The notes below the pieces were generated by a model. That model saw only the letters and a list, made by a program, of their open reading frames with translations. It ran no database searches and was not told where the DNA came from. Both the position numbers and the translations under genes were made by a program. This document shows positions 9,605-18,328 of a DNA stretch of 19,367 bases, piece by piece. The stretch lies in NCBI GenBank assembly GCA_003024985.2, contig PXIH01S0005093.1; one strand, given 5' to 3'. Origin of the DNA: Euperipatoides rowelli (taxonomy: Eukaryota > Onychophora > Udeonychophora > Euonychophora > Peripatopsidae). How positions within the stretch are numbered: the first letter of the stretch is position 1; each line of letters starts with the position of its first letter.

Positions 9605-10214
9605 TAAAGGTCAAATGTATGGATTTTTTAAAATTTTATTATTGATTTTTCAATGATTTTTACTAAAAAAAAATATCCACCATAAAAAAAATTAAATAAA
9701 AAAATAGTTATATACAAATCAAATTTTAAAATAAATGTCTTTAGCTCCTCCCCCTTAAAACAACATTGTCCACTGTATACACCAGGGGAGATATTTTGTT
9801 ACATCATTGTTCAGAGACAATAGAGCTTGCTATACTTAACTCTAGAATATTTGCTATCTTTGTCAGCTTAAGGCTGGAAATCATATGGACTAATTGTTTA
9901 AATATTTGTAAAAAATCAATCAAATTCATCCTTTATGCCATTATGGTCCAATTTGTTTTTTTAAAACAAATCAAAATGACCTTTAATACAAATTGAATAT
10001 ATTTCTATTTACATGCTAAATCATTACAAAGAAAACAGCTGTAGAAAGAGTTTTGTCATCAAATTAATCTCACACTCAAAAAGATTTTGAAAGCTCTGAT
10101 AGAGGATAGGAATATTATTAATTTTATCTTTAAAGGTCACACAAAATAGATTTTTAATTCTTTTTTATGATTTCATTTCAAAGAAAATTAATAAAAAAAT
10201 AATTCCACTTGGTT
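9605..10214 (+). repeat. Left arm of a large imperfect inverted repeat
   Basis: The best-matched segment is 10131-10214: AAAGGTCACA, TATGATTTCATTTCAAAGAA, AATTA, an A run, then TAATTCCACTT. It pairs with 11427-11503 read on the minus strand. A second segment, 9617-9700 (ATGGATTTTTTAAAA, then TTTACTAAAAAAAAAT), pairs with about 11515-11617. About 430 bp between the two left segments has no counterpart in the right arm, so the left arm probably contains an insertion. The arrangement resembles a transposon with long terminal inverted repeats; clear ends and a target duplication were not found. Confidence 0.6.
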
Positions 10215-11426
10215 AAAAAATTAAAAAAAAAATTACCGTAATTATTTAAAAATCAATTTTATAAGTTAATTCTTTAGTACAGTAGTGCTAAAAGTATCTT
10301 GTAGGTATGGTTGCTTATAAGAGCTTGATTCTTAGGGAGATGGTTATTTTTTATAGGTAGTATATAGCACAATAAAATATCCTATAATAATTTTGTTATT
10401 ATTCTTTCATTTACATATCACTTCTAAATAATTGTTTTCACACTCTATATTTCCAATAAAGAATTTACATCTTTAGAAAAATATTGAAAAATGAAGCGTG
10501 TGTTGGCTCTTGACCAATATAGTGAACCTAAAACAGAACTGTAGGGTGAAATTGCACTATGAATAATAAAAGGCAAATTATTAGAATTTATGGATTATAT
10601 TATTGGATAAATAAACATGCCAACTGAAGAATTTCAGTTTAATTAACGCTTTTTGGTTTGATTACGATTAACAAAATTTTATAATGGCAGAAAGTAATTA
10701 CAATTCAGAGTTTAAAAAAAAAAATCATGCCATTAATTTAAGTGATCTATCACTTTTTTTTTTTTAATTGTGATGTAAACTATTATTTTTCTGACAAACA
10801 CAGGCCCACCATAGATTGCATAAGAAAGCCAGGGATGAATAGCTTACGATAGATGACGCTACTCTGCAGAAGATACTATCAATAAAAGATTATTTGATTA
10901 TTTTTCTAGCTTGTAGATGAATTGTGCAACAATTTATTAAATAAGCAAATAATATTGTGTTTATATTCGATGTATACAAATAACTTTTACTTTTAGTGCA
11001 TCAATTTTTTAAAACTTCATACTGATATTATTTAAAATATGTTTAATTTATAATTAAATCATTAAGTCTATGCGGGTGTGTCTCTCATGCTGCTCTGTCG
11101 CTGTCTTCCCCTGCCATGCTGTCAAATTGTACCGGTAAGGAATGATCACTCTTAAAAATGTATAGTTAAAATATCTTCGCTATCCATAATGAATTAAATT
11201 ATGTAGTCTAGTTATTAAAAAAGAAACAAAGACTTGAACTAGACTGATTCGTGGCTAACGTGGGTTGTTTGTTTTTATACTATGAAAGATTTCTCATTTT
11301 GTACTACTGCTTACTCCCGATTACATCACAAAAAACTCTTGGATGTAAAAGATCATTTATATGACCTTTGACCCATGTAGAAATATTTATTAAATTTAAT
11401 TTCTAACTAACCTTTTTTTTTTTTTA
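10215..11426. other. AT-rich DNA between the arms of the large inverted repeat
   Basis: No transposase or host gene is recognised. The stretch near 11070-11140 is locally more GC-rich (TGCTGCTCTGTCGCTG) without an identifiable function. Confidence 0.6.
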
Positions 11427-11617
11427 ACAAAGTTGAATTATTTTTTTAGTAATTTTCTTTGAAATGAAATCATAAACAAAAATTAATTTCATGTGACCTT
11501 TAAATAACTTTTTTTATGCATTTAAATTTATTTTTTTCAGTGGAATTTTTTTTTAGTACCGGAATTATCTTTCAAAATCAATAAATATTTTTTTTTTTTT
11601 AAAAAAAATCCATTGCA
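11427..11617 (-). repeat. Right arm of the large imperfect inverted repeat
   Basis: Minus-strand counterpart of the arm at 9605-10214. It reads AAAGGTCACATGAAATTAAT, then TTATGATTTCATTTCAAAGA, an A run and AATAATTCAACTT. Here the two blocks are nearly adjacent rather than separated as on the left. Confidence 0.6.
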
Positions 11618-11997
11618 TTTGATTTTTAATGTAATGAGCACATGTCGACCAACCTAGAGGACTTGCAATATATTTTTTAATTCCAGTTAATATACCATTC
11701 TAATTGCTAAGATGCCAGTTAACAAAGTTTTTATTGTATACAGTATTGCTGAGGACTGGAACAATGCATAACTATTTGTAAAAAAATTAAATGGAATAAT
11801 TAAAAGCACATGGTATATACACTGTATATTCATAATTTATAGTAATATTCTGCAAAAGTACTTAGAGATATCAAATGTTTCCCAGTTGATTTGTTCTCTC
11901 TTAATGGTAATATGAATACATTTATGACATGGAAAGTATTTGATTTTTTTAAATATATTTCTTAGGCCTCAGAATTTTAATTAATAGGTTTGGTACA
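11618..11997. other. AT-rich intergenic DNA
   Basis: Nothing recognisable between the right inverted-repeat arm and the piggyBac-like element. Confidence 0.6.
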
Positions 11998-12018
11998 TTA
12001 ACCTTTGAGCGGCCGCGC

Positions 12019-12037
12019 TGTCGTAAATTTTACGACA
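12019..12037. promoter_or_regulatory. Subterminal palindrome of the piggyBac-like element
   Basis: TGTCGTAAATTTTACGACA is a perfect 19-bp palindrome 17 bp inside the transposon end. Its core recurs near 12211-12225 as ATAAATTTTACGACA, and a looser form, GTCAAAAATTTGGAC, is at 13001-13015, 15 bp inside the other end. A transposase-binding site is a reasonable inference; it is not demonstrated. Confidence 0.5.
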
Positions 12038-12378
12038 AATCCAAAATTTTATAAAATGTGTCTACATGTGTATAGTCTTGTAGGTTTATCTCTGCCTTCT
12101 ATTTCTAAAACTAACCCCCCACCACAATATTGGTAGGTTTTTACCATGCACATACTGTAGCTAATTTTATAGTTATTTTTTAGAATTCTTTGTAAAAATG
12201 CGTCGGGACATAAATTTTACGACACACGCTTGCTGATCTAAGATTTTTTTTTATTATTATTATAGTATACCGTAATGGAAAATAAAAGAACGTCAGCTTC
12301 TATGAAATGCTATCAATATAATTTATTTACTGCAAACTTGACTCACAAACAGAAATACTTTGCTTAGAATGTAAAAAA

Positions 12379-12469
12379 ATGAATAATTCAGATTATATAC
12401 CGTAATATAATAATATACAGGTAGACTATTACTTATAGTTTACCTGTATATCTAGTCTGAATTATTCAT
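12379..12469. repeat. Hairpin inside the piggyBac-like element
   Basis: ATGAATAATTCAGA (12379-12392) pairs with TCTGAATTATTCAT (12456-12469), and an inner stem, TATACAGGTA with TACCTGTATA, surrounds a 17-nt loop centred near 12432. Confidence 0.88.
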
Positions 12470-12768
12470 AATTTGTAAAATTAGTAATTTTTGATTTCAC
12501 TTAAATCTTTTACCTTTGTAATTTTGTTTAGTAGCAAATAAAGTTTGCTTGAAAAAAAAAGTACCATAAATATTGTAGAAAACAAACGTATATGCTATAA
12601 CAAAATTATATATTACTATATATAATTTTGTTATTTGCGTAACTTGCTTTCTTCAATTATACAATATTTACGACACTTTTTTTTTCAAGCAAATTTTCTT
12701 TGCTATTAAAGAAAATTACAAAGCTAAAATCCATAAAACAAATTAAAAAATTATTAATTTTACAAATT
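12470..12768. repeat. Long foldback repeat (about 145-bp arms) inside the piggyBac-like element
   Basis: The arms start AATTTGTAAAATTAGTAA (12470) and end TTATTAATTTTACAAATT (12768). Further matched pairs are GCTTGAAAAAAAAAGT with ACTTTTTTTTTCAAGC, and ATAACAAAATTATATA with TATATAATTTTGTTAT at the centre (12597-12632). The arms are imperfect but similar along nearly their whole length. It may be a foldback insertion or an intrinsic part of the element. Confidence 0.88.
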
Positions 12769-13291
12769 TCCCTTTACATATTAGCATTTGTAGATTTGAT
12801 TTAAATGTAGGAATTTATGATATAAATTTAAATTAGTATTAAAAATCTAAACTGAACAAAAAAAGGAACAATTTTTAACAAAATAAAGAATAGATGTAAC
12901 AAATAATTTCATTATTAGTCATATTTAAAAGTTCTTGTACTTATTGCATTTTAATACATAGGATTCGATGAGTCTTACTAATTATGACACACCTACACAA
13001 GTCAAAAATTTGGACGTGCTCGCTCGAAGGTTAATACAATTGCAAAAACATAATTTAAAATCAATTGTTCTTATTTATACATATCAAAAACTTGAAGTGT
13101 AATTAGAAGTACCTTATAATTTTACAACTAAATAAAGCAACGTTCACAGTAAGGATGAGTCATGTTACGATAACTCACCATCAATCGTAAACTTTGTTTT
13201 TCATTACTCCACAAACATTGTTTTATTTTGTTAACAAATAGAATAATAGCTGACTGTACAAATACAAATATGCCGGACAACAACAGACCAT

Positions 13292-13340
13292 AGTCCAGCA
13301 AGGTTGTCCCTGGTAAAGTCCAGCAAGGTTGTCCCTGGTC
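13292..13340 (+). repeat. Tandem duplication, 25-bp unit, two copies
   Basis: AGTCCAGCAAGGTTGTCCCT plus GGTAA (13292-13316) is repeated at 13317-13340 with one difference at its end. Near identity implies a recent slippage event. Confidence 0.95.
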
Positions 13341-14229
13341 AAAACCCTGTAGTCTGCAGTTTAGGTTACTAATATTACTCAAATTTATTTTGTGTTCTTT
13401 TGGCATTTTTTTTAAAAATGCACTTATGTTTTCACTTGATTGTGCACATTTTTACTCTCGTTAAACTTTCTGCATTAGGTTCATCTCTCAACGTCCTAGA
13501 AATGGAACGGCTTTCAATTTTGTTTTATCTGTTTTTTTTTAAAGCACTTCAAGTAGATTGTTTACAACTCTTTTCTAACTTGGTAATAAATATCAATTGT
13601 CTTTTTGTGGTAAATTTTTGTGAATGTACTGTAAATATGAAATGTTAAAAAAAGGATGTAAAGCTCATGCGTCGATCATGTGACACTTTTATCACTAGCT
13701 TTCAATAATGAGGTTTTATGATCCAGGTAATCAATTATTAAATAGCATAAACAATTATTTACAGAGAGAAATTTTTACAAATAAAATTTATGATTATTGA
13801 AAGGCATGGCAATTATCATAATAAAAAAAAAGTGTAATCAATCCACTAATAATTTAACAAAATTTATGTAAACTTAAGAAATCATGTCTAGGTCTATCAC
13901 CATATTAATTCAACAGTATAGAATTTAATATTTAATGGAGAAATCAATTGTACCTAGAAAATTTTCCCTTTGTGTGGTCTGCTTACCTGATACAAGCCCT
14001 AGGGAAAAAAATGCAAGTCCTCAGAAAATATTTTTCATATTAATATCATGCAAAATCATGAACTCAATAAGACACTACTAGACATACAGCATATAAATAG
14101 AAGATTGGCTACCATGTTTAGTTGATTGGCATTCGATTCACAACAGCAAGAGGATGTTGTTTGATCTACATATTTGATGGCTTCCTTCACCAGGCTGCGA
14201 ATTCCAACCAAATCTCGCTGCTTAGTTTA

Positions 14230-14261
14230 TGACCCATATAAATTAAAAGAAATATGGGTCA
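14230..14261. repeat. Hairpin with 10-bp perfect arms
   Basis: TGACCCATAT (14230-14239) and ATATGGGTCA (14252-14261) flank a 12-nt A-rich loop. GACCC/GGGTC hairpins occur near the ends of some hAT elements, and a hAT-like terminal sequence ends near 14286. Confidence 0.85.
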
Positions 14262-15049
14262 CCTGGTCTGTTAAGTTTGGAAACTGGTGGTCTATAACAT
14301 AGTACAGGTTTTTCATAAATTGCAGTAATTTAATATAGTAAAATTTGATTCAATGTCACTTGAAGCCAAAAATCACTATTCTCAAACCTCTAATTTTTCT
14401 CATTTTTAATAAAAGTAATACACTGTGTTTTACAAGAAAAAAAGTGAATGTAGACATAATTACTTACAATCAGTTGTATTGTTGCTAAGCTATCATTATT
14501 TTTTTAATATTGTTAGTTTTATTAACTTAATGTAATGATTTGTAATTGTTATAAGATGATTAGTGGAAGTACCGTATATTTATTATGAGTACTCAAAGTT
14601 TGTCAATTTAGTTTTATTTTGACAAAAAAAAATATCTGTTTAATTTATCAATTCTCTTATAATTAATTTAAAAGAGGCATAAAAATCAAAGTTTTATAAC
14701 AATATTTACAAACAAAAAACAAGGCTTTAAAACACCTGTTATTTGCTTTGATTCTGTTCAATATGATGTCATTGGCCTACTTTTTTTCTTTGCAACATTA
14801 ATATAAAACTTCGATTTTTAAGCCTTTTTAAATAAAATAAGAAAATTTGATGAATTATAGGGAGGGTGTTGTACCTTGGACCATTTTTCAGAAATTTTTT
14901 TTTCCCCAACAAACTACCCATTCAATTCTTCCCAAATTTGTTTCATGTATACACTGTACTTTTCTCCATCATTAAAAAAAGTTATCAAATTATTCCAGCA
15001 ATATGTAATGAAAGTAAAAAGAAAATTGTATGTCAACTACAAACGACCC

Positions 15050-15102
15050 AAGGTACAACATATGGTTGTACCTTAGACCACAGGGTATTGTACCTTGGAC
15101 CA
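15050..15102. repeat. Left internal cluster of three end-motif copies
   Basis: AAGGTACAAC (15050-15059, inverted), GGTTGTACCTTAGACCA (15064-15080) and TATTGTACCTTGGACCA (15086-15102) repeat the terminal sequence. The first two form a palindrome around CATATG. Confidence 0.9.
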
Positions 15103-15643
15103 GATTACAATAGGCTAAATTAAACATTTCTCCATTTGATACTTATTTTTTTGTTGGATAAATTATTCATGCTCACACATGTATTTTAAAATTAGACTTG
15201 GATAAGTAGTCTAATAAAGTGTTTAGGATAAAAAAAAAAAAAAAAAAGATAAAAAAATGTAGGCCTTATATTTGAAAAATTTAATCCAATTAAAAAAAAA
15301 AAACTTACATTTTAATTTTAAAACATTATAAGTATTAAAATAATAGTACCGGTAATATAAATATATACTGTACTTTCTATATTAGTTTAATATACTGTAA
15401 TAATGAATTATGAAATAATGTTTAAGCATCACATGCTTCGTGTTAGGTCTTCATATTGTATGAATTAAAGTCTACATTAAAATAAATTTGTGGCAACTGT
15501 CGCTCAGAACCACTTTTAGCAGTTGGTAAAAGAAACTTATTACCGGTAATCTCCATTTTGTGAAATGTCATTATCATCAGGTAAAATTTGTTTTTGGTAG
15601 GAATTCTTTTTAAAAACTTAACTTCAAAAACATAGATGTAGAT

Positions 15644-16076
15644 CAAGCGTGCCAAACTCAAAACCTGACGTGGGCCAAATAAACAAGGTTTAAGTTTATG
15701 TGGGCCGCAAAAAAAAAGGAAAGCTTTATAATCAATTTTCATTAAAACGCTCCAACTCCCACTTTTCTTGAAAATTTCTATGTTCGTTAGCAATTTTTCG
15801 TTTATTTCTACTACCACTTCTTTGATAGAGACATGCTGAATACAAAGGACTGAAATAAATGAATAATCGTTAAAATTGTTTAAAATAATACGANATTTNA
15901 ATAAATAGTAATATTTATTCTTGAACATTAACTTACCAGACACTGAATAATTGCACAAATTAATAAGCGTTTTACGGAAATGGTGCCCTGTGCGTAAGGT
16001 GACACAATATTAGCATACCATAATTGGCTGAGCCTGGGCCGCATGCGGCCCGCGGGCTGCAAGTTTGACACCCCTG
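15644..16076. mobile_element. Non-autonomous hAT MITE, 433 bp, nested in the larger element
   Basis: The 8-bp duplication ATGTAGAT is perfect (15636-15643 and 16077-16084). The left end, CAAGCGTGCCAAACTCA, and the inverse of the right end, CAGGGGTGTCAAACTTGC, are the widespread hAT end CAGGGGTGTCAAAC, the left copy mutated. Just inside lie GTGGGCC and GGGCCGC on the left and GCGGCCCGCGGGC on the right, the GC-rich subterminal blocks usual in this hAT group. The interior has no transposase; a 171-codon minus-strand frame that crosses its left boundary, including two undetermined bases, is not a gene. The preserved duplication makes this a clear, relatively recent insertion. Confidence 0.93.
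15894..15899. other. Two undetermined bases (N) in the assembly
   Basis: N occurs at 15894 and 15899 within the hAT MITE, probably reflecting collapsed or low-quality repeat reads. Frames across it carry unknown residues. Confidence 0.99.
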
Positions 16077-16260
16077 ATGTAGATTCTAAAATTTCAGCTA
16101 CATACTGGTAATTAATGCTTTTCAATTTTTTCCCCTTTAGCCCCACAAACACAAAATTTCCCCTTGTCACTTCTGGTGCATTAAATTCCTCTTCTTTGCT
16201 TTGATGTTACGATTGGAATGCATCTAACACTGATTCTTCATTATTATTTCAATAATTCAT

Positions 16261-16310
16261 GTACTTTGGACCAGTCCAAGGCACAACCAAATTATTGGTC
16301 CAAGGTAAAC
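16261..16310. repeat. Right internal cluster of three end-motif copies
   Basis: GTACTTTGGACCA (16261-16273), CCAGTCCAAGGCACAACC (16271-16288, inverted) and TTGGTCCAAGGTAAAC (16295-16310, inverted) are diverged copies of the element's terminal motif. Confidence 0.85.
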
Positions 16311-16725
16311 AAGGTGCCATTTTTTAAGCAAAAGGAGCTACAGCCACAAGTATTACATTTCATCAAAAACCTTCTATACTATAAGAAAAATAATTAAAAT
16401 ACTCCCTACACTTTTATTGGTTTCATAAACTCATTAAGTAAATTTTTTTTTCATTCCAAACCTTGAACTGAAAATTTACTTTTGACTGTAAAATTAAGAA
16501 TTATTATTTTTTGCAACAAAATGGTTAGTTTCATGAAGGATTAAACACAGTAGAGCAACCCCTAATGATAGAATGGTCAACTACTATGAATTAGTTTCTG
16601 ATTCCTCCATTATATGACAGAGATACAGTATATAGGCTGGTCCAAGGTACAACACTCTCCCCTATATTAAATTTTTGGCAGAATTTAACTAAATTGACAA
16701 AGTTGAAAATATCCTTTATATTTAA

Positions 16726-17004
16726 TCCTTTCCACTCAAATGTCGATGAAATATCGACATAAAAATTTCTCTTCCACTCCACTGTCAATTAAAAATCAAC
16801 ATTTTCCTCTTTACAATTTAACAATTATTGTTACATTGTTAGCCTTAAAAATGCTTCAAATTAATAAAATTTATGTTCAAAAGGACTAAAATATATCATA
16901 TCAAACGATTTAAAAAAAAAAAAATTAAAGTCAGGGGATTTAAGAGTGCAAAAATAATTTGGAGTATAACAAACCATTTATCAAAATAATTGGAGTGGGA
17001 AGGG
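16726..17004. mobile_element. Short piggyBac-like MITE, 279 bp, TTAA target site
   Basis: TTAA (16722-16725) is followed by TCCTTTCCACTC; the right end GAGTGGGAAGGG is followed by TTAA (17005-17008). The inverse right end, CCCTTCCCACTCC, is close to the element end at 19200. A 19-bp palindrome, TGTCGATGAAATATCGACA (16741-16759), lies 15 bp inside the left end, and a second ACTCCACTGTCAATT phrase lies at about 16776-16790. No coding capacity is visible; the 65-codon minus-strand frame across its left half is chance. It ends 30 bp before the next hAT MITE. Confidence 0.8.
16741..16759. promoter_or_regulatory. Subterminal palindrome of the piggyBac-like MITE
   Basis: TGTCGAT and ATCGACA form perfect 7-bp arms around GAAAT, set 15 bp inside the transposon end, at nearly the same offset as in the larger piggyBac-like element. 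A binding-site role is inferred. Confidence 0.45.
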
Positions 17005-17033
17005 TTAAAGCAATAAATTATGTTGATCTAAAT

Positions 17034-17328
17034 CAGGGTTCTTCAACGTGGTCCGTAACGCCCACCAGTGGGCGGTTTATGATTTTTTATGGGCGGTAAT
17101 AAATTTTTTTTTAAAAAAAAAAAGTTCATAAAATCCAACAAAACGTCCAGACACCTTTAAAAAAAAAAAAAAGCTCATGAAATATGATAAGTCGACAAAA
17201 CGTCCAACAACTAAAAAAAAAAAAAAGCACATCAAATCCGACAAGAGGTCAAATTGGGTGGTGGCATTTGCAATCTCTCCAAAATCTGCTGAAGTGGGCT
17301 GTAAACGAAATAAGGTTGAAGATCCCTG
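17034..17328. mobile_element. Non-autonomous hAT MITE, 295 bp
   Basis: The 8-bp duplication ATCTAAAT is perfect (17026-17033 and 17329-17336). The ends CAGGGTTCTTCAACGTGG and, inverted, CAGGGATCTTCAACCTTA match at 14 of the first 15 bases. A short GC-rich subterminal stretch with CCCACCAGTGGGCGG and GGGCGG follows the left end. The middle is a three-fold tandem repeat with long A runs. No transposase frame is present; the phenylalanine-rich 96-codon minus-strand frame translates the A runs. Confidence 0.93.
17113..17252 (+). repeat. Three diverged tandem units inside the hAT MITE
   Basis: Each unit of about 40-55 bp begins with 11-15 A residues followed by AG(T/C)(T/A)CAT(A/G/C)AAAT and then a (G/C)ACAA(A/G) phrase; two units continue AACGTCCA. 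The pattern suggests internal expansion by slippage or unequal exchange. Confidence 0.8.
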
Positions 17329-17336
17329 ATCTAAAT

Positions 17337-17887
17337 TAACTTTAAAAAAAAAAAGAAAACAAAACAAATGTTTAAAAAAAAATGCCAGCTTGGTGATACA
17401 TTTTTTTTTTACTAATGCTGTGATTTTCTGCCAAAAAAAAAAAAAAAAAAAGGAAATATAGAAAAATTTAATCGTAGCCTATGACAAAGTATATCCTGGA
17501 AAACAAATGTTGTTTTGCGACAAGAGAAAATAATTCCAAAAAATTTTAAATAACAAGCTTATAACATCTAAATATTGCTCATTTTTTATCTCGTTTATCT
17601 TTTTTTTTTTTTTTTAAATAAATATTTTATCCATAGGTTGATATTTTTTTTTTTCTTCTTTTTGTAAAAGCTAAGAAAATTTAATGTGAAATTATGAATA
17701 CTGATTTGCAATATTGTTTTAAAATTATTAATATACTGTATGTACATTTTTTTTTACATGAAATTGAAAATTATTAAACATTGTACGGTAATATTTTATG
17801 TATAAAAATATAAAATTTTGTAAAACTCCATCATGGAATAAAAATTGTTCTTGTAAAAATTTTGTACAACTGTTGAAATTAACTTAC
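17337..17887. other. AT-rich DNA with long A and T runs
   Basis: No gene is recognised. Homopolymer runs are at about 17341, 17401, 17434, 17600 and 17650. Confidence 0.65.
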
Positions 17888-18016
17888 AACCCAAAGTCAT
17901 GATTTATAAATAATCAGCAGAGATTTATAATTAATAAATTCTACAAGGCTTGTGAATTTAATCACAGCATCACTTGTCAGTAATTTGTTGATAGATAGTT
18001 CCTCTTTATCCATGCT
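17888..18016 (-). other. Weak candidate terminal exon (minus strand)
   Basis: On the minus strand a pyrimidine-rich stretch ending ATACATTTTCAG (to 18017) makes a good splice acceptor. It is followed by a frame opening SMDKEELSINKLLTSDAVIK and running about 39 codons to a TGA at 17899-17897; ten bases later comes GTT|GTAAGT, a good donor. The residue mix is more protein-like than the surrounding frames. All three frames contain a stop, so it could only be a last coding exon with an intron in the 3' UTR, a non-coding exon, or chance. No homology is recognised. Confidence 0.2.
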
Positions 18017-18220
18017 CTGAAAATGTATATGAACAAGAAAGATTGACAAATGGCAAAAGACGATTGTCCAGACTAAAGGCTGACACCATTTTGTTGTCCA
18101 CATTAAATTGTGAAATCAAAGGATGGACAGGTAATATTAGGAGTGGATACTTTGAAAATAAAAATTATAAACTGAGAGAAATATGCATATTGTTATATTA
18201 TAATTTTTTTTTAATTTCAG

Positions 18221-18328
18221 ATGCTAAAAGATAAAATATACTTGACTTGGAAAATAATTCACAAGCATACTGAGCTTTTACTCAGGATTACAAGACAATA
18301 CAAACAATTAATTAACCAAATGGAGTAA
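18221..18328 (+). other. Weak candidate exon or short frame (plus strand)
   Basis: A long T-rich tract ending TTAATTTCAG|ATG is a strong acceptor-like context. The frame starts MLKDKIYLTWKII and runs 35 codons to TAA. A donor-like GGACAG|GTAATA lies upstream at about 18131, after a stretch that is also unusually coding-like (frame near 18043). The joined reading frames do not stay open for long. No protein family is recognised, and splice-like signals are frequent in such sequence. Confidence 0.15.

Larger units (their letters stand above)
12002..13030. mobile_element. Non-autonomous piggyBac-like element, 1,029 bp, TTAA target site
   Basis: The left end is TTAA (11998-12001) followed by CCTTTGAGCGGCCGC; the right end is GCTCGCTCGAAGG followed by TTAA (13031-13034). 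The inverted ends CCTT(T/C)GAGCG then diverge. TTAA duplication with CCYTTT-like ends is the hallmark of piggyBac transposons. No transposase frame is present; the interior is AT-rich and dominated by two hairpins (12379-12469 and 12470-12768). A 19-bp palindrome sits 17 bp inside the left end, and a looser one sits 15 bp inside the right end. The GC-rich, CpG-containing ends contrast with the interior. Mobilisation would need a piggyBac transposase from elsewhere in the genome. Confidence 0.82.
13035..14855. other. AT-rich intergenic DNA without a recognisable gene
   Basis: Frames of 92 codons (minus, 13406-13128) and 82 codons (plus, 13400-13648) are hydrophobic and low in complexity; the minus one runs through a 25-bp tandem duplication and carries a possible membrane-like segment (LLLSGIFVFVQSAIILFV). 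No homology is recognised. The minus strand around 14286-14255 (CAGTTTCCAAAC, then GGTGACCC) resembles a hAT end, but no partner end was found. Confidence 0.6.
14860..16662. mobile_element. DNA transposon, non-autonomous, TA or TATA target site, with repeated end motifs
   Basis: The left end is TATA followed by GGGAGGGTGTTGTACC and TTGGACCA (14860-14883). The right end, on the opposite strand, is TATA followed by GGGGAGAGTGTTGTACC and TTGGACCA (16662-16638). The inverted ends are 24 and 25 bp and differ by one indel and one substitution. The flanks read TATA on both sides, so the duplication could be TA (Tc1/mariner or pogo-type) or TATA. Six further copies of the GTTGTACCTTGGACCA motif lie inside: three near 15050-15102 and three near 16261-16310. 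No transposase is recognisable; the small frames that start MLYLGP and MDHFSE at the left end merely translate the repeat. The element is split by a nested hAT MITE at 15644-16076, so it is the older insertion. Without that MITE and one copy of its target duplication it would be about 1.36 kb. Superfamily assignment is uncertain. Confidence 0.75.

Noticed and set aside
13128-13648. Hydrophobic frames on both strands that look membrane-like
   Set aside because: Composition follows from A/T runs, one runs through a recent 25-bp duplication, and no homology is recognised.
13973-14294. Possible hAT element ending near 14286 with GTGGTCTG/GTGGTCTA as duplication
   Set aside because: The sequence after the left copy does not resemble a hAT end, so the flank match is probably chance.
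14866-15123. Plus-strand frame starting MLYLGP as a peptide with a repeated motif
   Set aside because: The repeated LYLGP is a translation of the transposon's GTACCTTGGACC repeat.
15443-15958. Longest minus-strand frame (171 codons)
   Set aside because: It crosses a hAT MITE boundary and two N bases and shows no domain; it depends on transposon sequence and chance.
15050-16310. Clustered repeats as a CRISPR array
   Set aside because: Copies are few, irregularly spaced, in both orientations and match the element's termini; the DNA is eukaryotic in character.
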